Below are positions 23,378 to 34,249 of a DNA stretch of 64,000 nt, in pieces; the first letter of the stretch is position 1; each line of letters opens with the position of its first letter. The position numbers and the translations under genes are program-made. The notes beneath the pieces were generated by a model. The model saw nothing but the letters and a program-made list of their open reading frames with translations, was not told the origin of the DNA and did not search any database. Source of the DNA: Archivesica marissinica (Eukaryota > Mollusca > Bivalvia > Venerida > Vesicomyidae); assembly GCA_014843695.1 (NCBI GenBank), contig CM026393.1:9201536-9265535 (forward strand), given 5' to 3'.

Positions 23378-26108
23378 GTAGCAAGCACTGGGTGCATGTT
23401 TGGTAGCAAGCACTGGGTGCATGTTTGGTAGCAAGCACTGGGTGCATGTTTGGTAGCAAGCACTGGGTGCATGTTTGGTAGCAAGCACTGGGTGCATGTT
23501 TGGTAGCAAGCACTGGGTGCATGTTTGGTAGCAAGCACTGGGTGCATGTTTGGTAGCAAGCACTGGGTGCATGTTTGGTAGCAAGCACTGGGTGCATGTT
23601 TGGTAGCAAGCACTGGGTGCATGTTTGGTAGCAAGCACTGGGTGCATGTTTGGTAGCAAGCACTGGGTGCATGTTGGTAGCAAGCACTGGGTGCATGTTT
23701 GGTAGCAAGCACTGGGTGCATGTTTGGTAGCAAGCACTGGGTGCATGTTTGGTAGCAAGCACTGGGTGCATGTTTGGTAGCAAGCACTGGGTGCATGTTT
23801 GGTAGCAAGCACTGGGTGCATGTTTGGTAGCAAGCACTGGGTGCATGTTTGGTAGCAAGCACTGGGTGCATGTTTGGTAGCAAGCACTGGGTGCATGTTT
23901 GGTAGCAAGCACTGGGTGCATGTTTGGTAGCAAGCACTGGGTGCATGTTTGGTAGCAAGCACTGGGTGCATGTTTGGTAGCAAGCACTGGGTGCATGTTT
24001 GGTAGCAAGCACTGGGTGCATGTTTGGTAGCAAGCACTGGGTGCATGTTTGGTAGCAAGCACTGGGTGCATGTTGGTAGCAAGCACTGGGTGCATGTTTG
24101 GTAGCAAGCACTGGGTGCATGTTTGGTAGCAAGCACTGGGTGCATGTTTGGTAGCAAGCACTGGGTGCACTGGGTGCATGTTTGGTAGCAAGCACTGGGT
24201 GCACTGGGTGCATGTTTGGTAGCAAGCACTGGGTGCATGTTGGGTGCATGTTTGGTAGCAAGCACTGGGTGCACTGGGTGCATGTTTGGTAGCAAGCACT
24301 GGGTGCACTGGGTGCATGTTTGGTAGCAAGCACTGGGTGCATGTTTGGTAGCAAGCACTGGGTGCATGTTTGGTAGCAAGCACTGGGTGCACTGGGTGCA
24401 TGTTTGGTAGCAAGCACTGGGTGCACTGGGTGCATGTTTGGTAGCAAGCACTGGGTGCATGTTTGGTAGCAAGCACTGGGTGCATGTTTGGTAGCAAGCA
24501 CTGGGTGCACTGGGTGCATGTTTGGTAGCAAGCACTGGGTGCACTGGGTGCATGTTTGGTAGCAAGCACTGGGTGCATGTTTGGTAGCAAGCACTGGGTG
24601 CACTGGGTGCATGTTTGGTAGCAAGCACTGGGTGCACTGGGTGCATGTTTGGTAGCAAGCACTGGGTGCATGTTTGGTAGCAAGCACTGGGTGCACTGGG
24701 TGCATGTTTGGTAGCAAGCACTGGGTGCATGTTTGGTAGCAAGCACTGGGTGCACTGGGTGCATGTTTGGTAGCAAGCACTGGGTGCATGTTTGGTAGCA
24801 AGCACTGGGTGCATGTTGGTTGGGTGCACTGGGTGCATGTTGGTAGCACTGGGTGCACTGGGTGCATGTTTGGTAGCAAGCACTGGGTGCACTGGGTGCA
24901 TGTTTGGTAGCAAGCACTGGGTGCATGTTTGGTAGCACTGGGTGCACTGGGTGCATGTTTGGTAGCACTGGGTGCACTGGGTGCATGTTGGTAGCAAGCA
25001 CTGGGTGCACTGGGTGTATGTTTGGTAGCACTGGGTGCACTGGGTGCATGTTTGGTAGCAAGCACTGGGTGCACTGGGTGCATGTTTGGTAGCAAGCACT
25101 GGGTGCACTGGGTGCATGTTTGGTAGCAAGCACTGGGTGCACTGGGTGCATGTTTGGTAGCAAGCACTGGGTGCACTGGGTGCATGTTTGGTAGCAAGCA
25201 CTGGGTGCACTGGGTGCATGTTTGGTAGCAAGCACTGGGTGCACTGGGTGCATGTTTGGTAGCAAGCACTGGGTGCACTGGGTGCATGTTTGGTAGCAAG
25301 CACTGGGTGCACTGGGTGCATGTTTGGTAGCAAGCACTGGGTGCACTGGGTGCATGTTTGGTAGCAAGCACTGGGTGCACTGGGTGCATGTTTGGTAGCA
25401 AGCACTGGGTGCACTGGGTGCATGTTTGGTAGGGTGCACTGGGTGCACTGGGTGCATGTTTGGTAGCAAGCACTGGGTGCATGTTTGGTAGCACTGGGTG
25501 CACTGGGTGCACTGGGTGCATGTTTGGTAGCAAGCACTGGGTGCATGTTTGGTAGCACTGGGTGCACTGGGTGCATGTTTGGTAGCAAGCACTGGGTGCA
25601 CTGGGTGCATGTTTGGTAGCAAGCACTGGGTGCACTGGGTGCATGTTTGGTAGCAAGCACTGGGTGCACTGGGTGCATGTTTGGTAGCAAGCACTGGGTG
25701 CACTGGGTGCATGTTTGGTAGCAAGCACTGGGTGCACTGGGTGCATGTTTGGTAGCAAGCACTGGGTGCACTGGGTGCATGTTTGGTAGCAAGCACTGGG
25801 TGCACTGGGTGCATGTTGGTAGCAAGCACTGGGTGCACTGGGTGCATGTTTGGGTGCACTGGGTGCACTGGGTGCATGTTTGGTAGCAAGCACTGGGTGC
25901 ATGTTTGGTAGCAAGCACTGGGTGCACTGGGTGCATGTTTGGGTGCACTGGGTGCATGTTTGGGTGCACTGGGTGCATGTTTGGGTGCACTGGGTGCATG
26001 TTTGGGTGCACTGGGTGCATGTTTGGGTGCACTGGGTGCATGTTTGGGTGCACTGGGTGCATGTTTAGGTGCACTGGGTGCATGTTTGGGTGCACTGGGT
26101 GCATGTTT
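23378..26108. repeat. 25/34/21-bp minisatellite, 2.7 kb, graded along its length
   Basis: Basic unit GGTAGCAAGCACTGGGTGCA plus TGTTT (25 bp). The left third (to about 24160) is almost pure 25-mers. From about 24170 a 34-bp form with ACTGGGTGC doubled mixes in and dominates by 25000-25800. The right end (25860-26108) is a 21-bp form, GGGTGCACTGGGTGCATGTTT, that has lost GGTAGCAAGC. All three minus-strand frames are open for about 855-927 codons, because the units carry no stop in any frame on that strand. These are artefacts, not proteins. It lies in intron 0 of gene A; gene B has no counterpart. Confidence 0.97.
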
Positions 26109-26356
26109 GTATAACAGATATAGTGTGCTCAGTATGCAGGGTAGTTACTTTAATGAATAAAACAGTATATATGAATGTGTTTCAAAGCGTGTGCCGCAAC
26201 TAGAGACGTTTCTATGCTGTAATGCTGGGTATACAATCAAACTGACTGATGTGTGCTTGATTTAGAGTATTTCAGTATATGTGTATAAAATAAATCATTA
26301 GATAAGAACATATCATAGAATACACTTACCGAAAGGCATTAGAAAAGAAGAAACGA

Positions 26357-26492
26357 AAAAGGAGAGAGAATGTATGCGAACGAGAGGAAGAGAGATGGAG
26401 AGAGAGAGGAGGGACATAGATAGGGGAGTGGGAGAGAAAGAGGGAGAGGGCGAGAGAGAGAGAGAGAGAGTAGAAAAAAAAGGAAAATGTCT
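26357..26492. repeat. GA-rich polypurine tract
   Basis: About 135 nt of almost pure purine on the plus strand with GAGAGAGAGAGA cores. It is potentially triplex- or H-DNA-forming. No gene seen. Confidence 0.85.
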
Positions 26493-26608
26493 CAAGAAAA
26501 TAATAATTGATGTTAAAATATCCTGCCCATCTATATGTACGGTTGTAAATTATATAAATGCATTTTTCAGATACTTTAGGTTTGAATCACTAAAGAGTAT
26601 AATGTTTG

Positions 26609-27743
26609 TTCATTGATGCCGACACACATTGCTTTATATGTAAATCGTTCACGGATGCCGACACACATTGCTTTATATGTAAATCGTTCACGGATGCCGA
26701 CACACATTGCTTTATATGTAAATCGTTCACGGATGCCGACACACATTGCTTTATATGTAAATCGTTCACGGATGCCGACACACATTGCTTTATATGTAAA
26801 TAGTTCACGGATGCCGACACACATTGCTTTATATGTAAATCGTTCACGGATGCCGACACACATTGCTTTATATGTAAATCGTTCACGGATGCCGACACAC
26901 ATTGCTTTATATGTAAATAGTTCACGGATGCCGACACACATTGCTTTATATGTAAATCGTTCACGGATGCCGACACACATTGCTTTATATGTAAATAGTT
27001 CACGGATGCCGACACACATTGCTTTATATGTAAATCGTTCACGGATGCCGACACACATTGCTTTATATGTAAATCGTTCACGGATGCCGACACACATTGC
27101 TTTATATGTAAATCGTTCACGGATGCCGACACACATTGCTTTATATGTAAATAGTTCACGGATGCCGACACACATTGCTTTATATGTAAATCGTTCACGG
27201 ATGCCGACACACATTGCTTTATATGTAAATCGTTCACGGATGCCGACACACATTGCTTTATATGTAAATCGTTCACGGATGCCGACACACATTGCTTTAT
27301 ATGTAAATCGTTCACGGATGCCGACACACATTGCTTTATATGTAAATCGTTCACGGATGCCGACACATATTGCTTTATATGTAAATCGTTCACGGATGCC
27401 GACACATATTGCTTTATATGTAAATCGTTCACGGATGCCCACACACATTGCTTTATATGTAAATCGTTCATGGATGCCGACACATATTGCTTTATATGTA
27501 AATCGTTCACGGATGCCGACACATATTGCTTTATATGTAAATCGTTCACGGATGCCGACACACATTGCTTTATATGTAAATAGTTCATAGATGCCGACAC
27601 ACATTGCTTTATATGTAAATCGTTCACGGATGCCGACACACATTGCTTTATATGTAAATAGTTCATAGATGCCGACACATAATTGTGTTATTTGTAAATA
27701 GTTCACGGATGCCAACATACATTGCTTTATATGTAAATAGTCA
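26609..27743. repeat. 39-bp minisatellite, about 29 copies
   Basis: Unit GATGCCGACACACATTGCTT then TATATGTAAATCGTTCACG, very homogeneous. The paralogous position in gene B intron 0 (about 47765-47800) has this sequence once, which identifies the seed. Long frames on both strands reflect the 39-bp period. Confidence 0.97.
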
Positions 27744-27965
27744 CGTGTGTACACTAGTACTGACGATGTATATTAATAGAATCATACAATATAATTCAAT
27801 AAAATAGTTTTGATTGCACTTTGATTTTCAAAATTAGAACCCCGTTTTCAGATGCAGAACATACTTGTACGACGATGTTTCTTGTGAGACGGAAAGCAAG
27901 CAGTTGTATTATCAACAATACATTATGAATCAATTAACAAACGTGAAATGTTAGATGTATCTTAC

Positions 27966-28020
27966 CTGTGGACTGGCTGTACTCACAGTGACTATCGTAG
28001 GTTCATCGTGTGCCTTTATA
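27966..28020 (-). promoter_or_regulatory. Gene A promoter and non-coding exon 0
   Basis: A minus-strand TATA box (TATAAAGGCA, TATAAA at 28015-28020) lies about 31 nt upstream of an initiator-like TCACTG (A at 27989). A consensus 5' splice site CACAG|GTAAGA follows at 27966/27965. I infer an untranslated first exon of about 24 nt, joined over a 5.8-kb intron to 22120. The whole module recurs 5' of gene B at the same spacing (48626-48680), strong evidence that it is functional for both. Confidence 0.75.
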
Positions 28021-28651
28021 AGCATGTTGTCGGCAGCATTTGTCCAGCTGTCAATAGTTTGACTTGTTAATTAAAGTACTTTGCATCCAAGTAGAGTGTG
28101 TTGACAGGCGTTCATATATAGAAATTGTATTAGTAGATATGTATTGACAATAATTATGTCCGATTATATTTATATAACTGTAGTTAAGCATTAACATACT
28201 AATTAGTCTGTAGTTCATCAACGCAATCCATTACTGTCCATAAATATATTATTGTCTATTTAGACAGACACCTGTCCCTAGCGGTAATTAAGGTATGTAT
28301 TAAACATGTACCCATGCATCGTAACTATCTCCCAGTTATCACGCGGACACATACATATCATGACGTACCTTATTAGGTACGATGAATTAAATACAAAGTC
28401 AGTAGTGTGTGGATAGCCTAGCAACAGTGTCATATGAGAGGCGTATCCAGAACATTATAAGGTGTATTTATAAGCTAGTATCACTAGTCCAGGCAAGCGA
28501 AACTGGCCTGGCTGGCAAAGGCGGCCATAGTCCAACACGTGAACGTTAAATCGCAGATCAGTTGAACATACACAGAGCAAATTGGTCCATTTTATTGCAG
28601 ACACATTGAATATATAGAGAAAATGCAGAAACGTTGAAAATAGAGTAATAT
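28021..28651. other. Upstream flank of gene A, duplicated at gene B
   Basis: It matches 48681 to about 49050 and again 49840-49870 (GTTAATTAAAGTACTTTGCA, TAGACMGMCACCTGTCC, GAGGCGTATCC, AGAGGCGGCCA). GAGGCGTATCCAGAAC occurs once here; in the B block this motif has become the 23-bp array at 49317. No gene seen. Confidence 0.7.
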
Positions 28652-31199
28652 TGTCTGCGTTTTCCCTTAGCTATATGTTCCTTTTGTCTGCGTTTTCCAA
28701 CATCACCATATACCTTTGTTGTCTACGTTTTCCAACATCACCATATACCTTTGTTGTCTACGTTTTCCAACATCACCATATACCTTTGTTGTCTACGTTT
28801 TCCAACATCACCATATACCTTTGTTGTCTACGTTTTCCAACATCACCATATACCTTTGTTGTCTGCGTTTTCCAACATCACCATATACCTTTGTTGTCTA
28901 CGTTTTCCAACACCACCATATACCTTTGTTGTCTGCGTTTTCCAACACCATATACCTTTGTTGTCTGCGTTTTCCAACACCATATACCTTTGTTGTCTGC
29001 GTTTTCCAACACCACCATATACCTTTGTTGTCTGCGTTTTCCAACACCATATACCTTTGTTGTCTGCGTTTTCCAACACCATATACCTTTGTTGTCTGCG
29101 TTTTCCAACACCACCATATACCTTTGTTGTCTGCGTTTTCCAACACCATATACCTTTGTTGTCTGCGTTTTCCAACACCATATACCTTTGTTGTCTGCGT
29201 TTTCCAACACCACCATATACCTTTGTTGTCTGCGTTTTCCAACACCACCGTATACCTTTGTTGTCTGCGTTTTCCAACATCACCATATACCTTTGTTGTC
29301 TGCGTTTTCCAACATCACCATATACCTTTGTTGTCTGCGTTTTCCAACACCACCATATACCTTTGTTGTCTGCGTTTTCCAACATCACCATATACCTTTG
29401 TTGTCTGCGTTTTCCAACAACACCGTATACCTTTGTTGTCTGCGTTTTCCAACAACACCATATACCTTTGTTGTCTGCGTTTTCCAACACCACCATATAC
29501 CTTTGTTGTCTGCGTTTTCCAACAACACCATATACCTTTGTTGTCTGCGTTTTCCAACACCACCATATACCTTTGTTGTCTGCGTTTTCCAACACCATAT
29601 ACCTTTGTTGTCTACGTTTTCCAACACCATATACCTTTGTTGTCTACGTTTTCCAACACCATATACCTTTGTTGTCTACGTTTTCCAACACCACCATATA
29701 CCTATGTTGTCTGCGTTTTCCAACATCACCATATACCTATGTTGTCTGCGTTTTCCAACAACACCATATACCTTTGTTGTCTGCGTTTTCCAACATCACC
29801 ATATACCTATGTTGTCTACGTTTTCCAACACCATATACCTTTGTTGTCTGCGTTTTCCAACATCACCATATACCTATGTTGTCTACGTTTTCCAACACCA
29901 TATACCTTTGTTGTCTACGTTTTCCAACACCATATACCTTTGATGTCTACGTTTTCCAACACCGTATACCTTTGTTGTCTGCGTTTTCCAACAACACCAT
30001 ATACCTTTGTTGTCTGCGTTTTCCAACACCACCATATACCTTTGTTGTCTGCGTTTTCCAACATCACCATATACCTTTGTTGTCTACTTTTTCCAACACC
30101 ATATACCTTTGTTGTCTACGTTTTCCAACACCATATACCTTTGTTGTCTACGTTTTCCAACACCGTATACCTTTGTTGTCTGCGTTTTCCAACACAACCA
30201 TATACCTTTGTTGTCTGCGTTTTCCAACACCACCATATACCTTTGTTGTCTGCGTTTTCCAACATCACCATATACCTTTGTTGTCTACGTTTTCCAACAC
30301 CATATACCTTTGTTGTCTACGTTTTCCAACACCATATACCTTTGTTGTCTACGTTTTCCAACACCGTATACCTTTGTTTTCTGCGTTTTCCAACAACACC
30401 ATATACCTTTGTTGTCTGCGTTTTCCAACACCACCATATACCTTTGTTGTCTACGTTTTCCAACACCATATACCTTTGTTGTCTACGTTTTCCAACACCG
30501 TATACCTTTGTTGTCTGCGTTTTCCAACACAACCATATACCTTTGTTGTCTGCGTTTTCCAACACCACCATATACCTTTGTTGTCTACGTTTTCCAACAC
30601 CATATACCTTTGTTGTCTGCGTTTTCCAACACCATATACCTTTGTTGTCTGCGTTTTCCAACACCATATAACTTTGTTGTCTGCGTTTTCCAACACCACC
30701 ATATACCTTTGTTGTCTGCGTTTTCCGACACCATATACCTTTGTTGTCTGCGTTTTCCAACACCATAAAACTTTGTTGTCTGCGTTTTCCAACACCACCG
30801 TATACCTTTGTTGTCTGAGTTTTCCAACACCGTATACCTTTGTTGTCTGCGTTTTCCAACACCATATACCTTTGTTGTCTGCGTTTTCCAACACCACCAT
30901 ATACCTTTGTTGTCTACGTTTTCCAACACCATATACCTTTGTTGTCTACGTTTTCCAACACCATATACCTTTGTTATCTGCGTTTTCCAACACCACCATA
31001 TACCTTTGTTGTCTGCGTTTTCCAACACAACCATATACCTTTGTTGTCTACGTTTTCCAACACCATATACCTTTGTTGTCTGCGTTTTCCAACACCACCG
31101 TATACCTTTGTTGTCTGCGTTTTCCAATACCACCATATACCTTTGTTGTCTGCGTTTTCCAACACAACCATATACCTTTGTTGTCTGCGTTTTCCTATA
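28652..31199. repeat. 35/32-bp minisatellite, 2.5 kb
   Basis: Unit CTTTGTTGTCTGCGTTTTCC then AACACCACCATATAC. The 32-bp form lacks one CAC triplet. TCTGCG/TCTACG and CACCACC/CATCACC variants occur in runs, and a block of several units around CACCGTATAC recurs near 29960, 30150, 30360 and 30495. Frames up to 825 aa are repeat artefacts. Confidence 0.97.
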
Positions 31200-31361
31200 T
31201 CGTTAATGCATATCGTCTGCATCGTTGAAGGTATCACGGTTTCTAGACAGAATCAATTAGCAGATCGTCCATAGTTTTAACCTTTATTAAAGTCTCATCC
31301 ATGTACATCACATCAAATGTATACAGCTATACACTAACAACAGTATATACATGGCCCTTCG

Positions 31362-31551
31362 TCAGAGAATTACACGAGACTATATCAAATTAAGACTAGC
31401 ACATGATTACAGTACAATTCATCCAGAGAATTACATGATACTATATCACATTAAGACTAATCACATGTTTACAGTACAATTCATCAGCGAATTAAACGAG
31501 ACTATATCACATTAAGACTATCACATGGTTACAGTACAATTCATCAGCGAA
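31362..31551. repeat. 60-61-bp repeat, about 3 copies
   Basis: Copies of ATATCACATTAAGACTA, CACATGGTTACAGTACAATT and CATCAGCGAAT with indels. Confidence 0.85.
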
Positions 31552-31730
31552 TGGACTATATACACATAATTATCACTGAGTTGTTTCTCGGAATGGATTA
31601 TATACACATAATTAGCACTGAGTTGTTTCTCGGAATAGATTATATACACATAATTATCACTCCGTTGTTTCTCGGAATAGATTATATACACATACTTTGA
31701 ACTGAGGTGTTTCTCGGAATGGATAAGAGA
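31552..31730. repeat. 42-bp repeat, about 4 copies
   Basis: Units GGAATGGATTATATACACAT, AATTATCACTGAGTTGTTTC and TC. It directly follows the previous array. Confidence 0.9.
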
Positions 31731-31904
31731 CACATAATTAATAAAACAAAGGGATACATTATTTACAATAATATTAAGAACGTCTTTGAAGGAGCATGTT
31801 TCTGTTCGCGGAATCAAGTTCAGTTAATTAATTGTTCATTGTTACACATGGACATAGTGCATTGCAGTAAAATCACCTCCGCCAGGAGCGTTACTCTGTA
31901 AAGT

Positions 31905-32165
31905 GGGAAGCTACATTATAAATAATCAAAGATCATGTGATTTACTGAATCACCATTCAAAAACCTACCATGCAACCCGCACGCGTGAGTGACAGGCGAA
32001 CAACTACTTGCACAATGTCAGGATGTCGGAGATGATTTACATGTACATGTGGTAGGCGTCATTTAGTCTAATTACCTCATCATCTATTCTTACAACATTA
32101 CGATAGCATGCAGTGTATTATAGCAGACATAGTGTGGTCAGTATGCATGTATACAATAGTTACGT
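31905..32165. repeat. Paralogue of gene A intron 0 sequence flanking the 2.7-kb array (block C)
   Basis: Shared with 23165-23370 and 26110-26150: AAAGTGGGAAG, AAATAATCAAAGAT, ATTTACATGTACAT, AGTCTAATTA and ATAGTGTGSTCAGTATGCA. In this copy the left and right flanks meet with only about 30 bp between them, so it is the state without the GCACTGGGTGCA array. Confidence 0.75.
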
Positions 32166-32656
32166 TGTCTGTGTATAATACGTACATTTCGATTTATATT
32201 ATAACACATACATTGCACATAGCCATTTTACAAATAAAATTATAAGAGAAATAGCATATTGTAATACGTGAGACATGTTTTACTCTCTAAAACTAAAAGT
32301 CGCTAATCATAACACTACAACATATTTAAAATACTGTTTTTGTCCTAAGATTCTGACAGGGAAAAAGAGCACCCTCGCGCAAATTAGAATAAATGTTAAG
32401 AAATAAGAACCACCTCTGATCAGATCAGGGATGGATTAGCAGCTTTTAAATAGTTCACATAAAAATTGTTCCCAAATAACATAAAGTACACATTATTTAC
32501 ATAGCTAAGAATTACGACGCTGTATAATATTAAAGCAGGTTTTGGCAGATACACGTATTAATGCCGGATTACTGAATAACATGATCAATTTATTTGTTTT
32601 AGACAATGTAAGAAAATGACCACAGATACTGGAAGCTTTAACAAATAATATATCCC
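32166..32656. other. AT-rich spacer
   Basis: No gene, tRNA-like motif or tandem repeat recognised. Confidence 0.5.
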
Positions 32657-33555
32657 AGATATCCTCATACATACACCACTCTATAATGGAATGCACATCG
32701 TCTTCCAGATATCCTCATACATACAACACTCTATAATGGAATGCACATCGTCTTACAGATATCCTCATACATACAACACTCTGTAATGGAATGCACATCG
32801 TCTTCCAGATATCCTCATACATACAACACTCTATAATGGAATGCACATCGTCTTCCAGATATCCTCAAACATACAACACTCTATAATGGAATGCACATCG
32901 TCTTCCAGATATCCTCATACATACAACACTCTATAATGGAATGCACATCGTCTTCCAGATATCCTCATACATACAACACTCTATAATGGAATGCACATCG
33001 TCTTCCAGATATCCTCATACATACAACACTCTATAATGGAATGCACATCGTCTTCCAGATATCCTCATACATACAACACTCTATAATGGAATGCACATCG
33101 TCTTCCAGATATCCTCAAACATACAACACTCTATAATGGAATGCACATCGTCTTCCAGATATCCTCATACATACAACACTCTATAATGGAATGCACATCG
33201 TCTTCCAGATATCCTCAAACATACAACACTCTATAATGGAATGCACATCGTCTTCCAGATATCCTCAAACATACAACACTCTATAATGGAATGCACATCG
33301 TCTTCCAGATATCCTCATACATACAACACTCTATAATGGAATGCACATCGTCTTCCAGATATCCTCAAACATACAACACTCTATAATGGAATGCACATCG
33401 TCTTCCAGATATCCTCATACATACAACACTCTATAATGGAATGCACATCGTCTTCCAGATATCCTCAAACATACAACACTCTATAATGGAATGCACATCG
33501 TCTTCCAGATATCCTCATACATACAACACTCTATAATGGAATGCACATCGTCTTC
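32657..33555. repeat. 50-bp minisatellite, about 18 copies
   Basis: Unit ATATCCTCATACATACAACA, CTCTATAATGGAATGCACAT and CGTCTTCCAG. The only frequent variant is CATAC/CAAAC, which alternates irregularly. Very homogeneous. Confidence 0.97.
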
Positions 33556-33833
33556 AACTACATTGAAAACTGCGATTCTTTACAGTCAGATGTTCGTATC
33601 TCCCAGTTTCAATGCGCAGAGGCGAAACGCCACAATGAAACTTACTAAATGCTGAACGATGGCTAAATGGCATATTAATCTTACTATACTCTTCAGTATC
33701 GAACTCTAGTTTGAAAAGCTGGTGGATTCGTAATTTGTTACGGCCGTTTCCAGACAAGCTATCTAGTCTATATACTGACTCAAGTCAATGCCAACGAATA
33801 CATCCATATACTTTGTTTCAACAGATACTACAC

Positions 33834-34235
33834 ATCCATCCATCCATCCATCCATCCATCCATCCATCCATCCATCCATCCATCCATCCATCCATCCATC
33901 CATCCATCCATCCATCCATCCATCCATCCATCCATCCATCCATCCATCCATCCATCATCCATCCATCCATCCATCCATCCATCCATCCATCCATCCATCC
34001 ATCCATCCATCCATCCATCTCCATCCATCCATCCATCCATCCATCCATCCATCCATCCTCCATCCATCCATCCATCCATCCATCCATCCATCCATCCATC
34101 CATCCATCCATCCATCCATCCATCCATCCATCCATCCTCCATCCATCCATCCATCCATCCATCCACCCCACCCACCCACCCACCCACCCACCCACCCACC
34201 CACCACCCATCCATCCATCCATCCATCCATCCATC
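33834..34235. repeat. (CCAT)n microsatellite, about 400 bp, with (CACC)n segment
   Basis: Near-pure CCAT tetranucleotide with a few one-base slips and a CACC-rich stretch at about 34165-34206. The Ile-His-Pro-Ser and Met-Asp-Gly-Trp frames over it are artefacts. Confidence 0.98.
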
Positions 34236-34249
34236 ATGTCAAATATCTC

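Noticed and set aside
23316..26104. 927-, 857- and 855-aa minus-strand reading frames (His/Pro/Cys-rich)
   Set aside because: They are the same 25-residue cycle in three frames of a 25-bp minisatellite with no stops; there is no start context, splice logic or independent domain.
26590..27754. 392-, 362- and 325-aa frames on both strands
   Set aside because: 39-bp period (13 codons) keeps several frames open on both strands simultaneously; no frame is favoured.
28651..31228. Long plus-strand frames up to 825 aa
   Set aside because: Open only because 35/32-bp units have no stops on this strand; other frames and the other strand are open as well.
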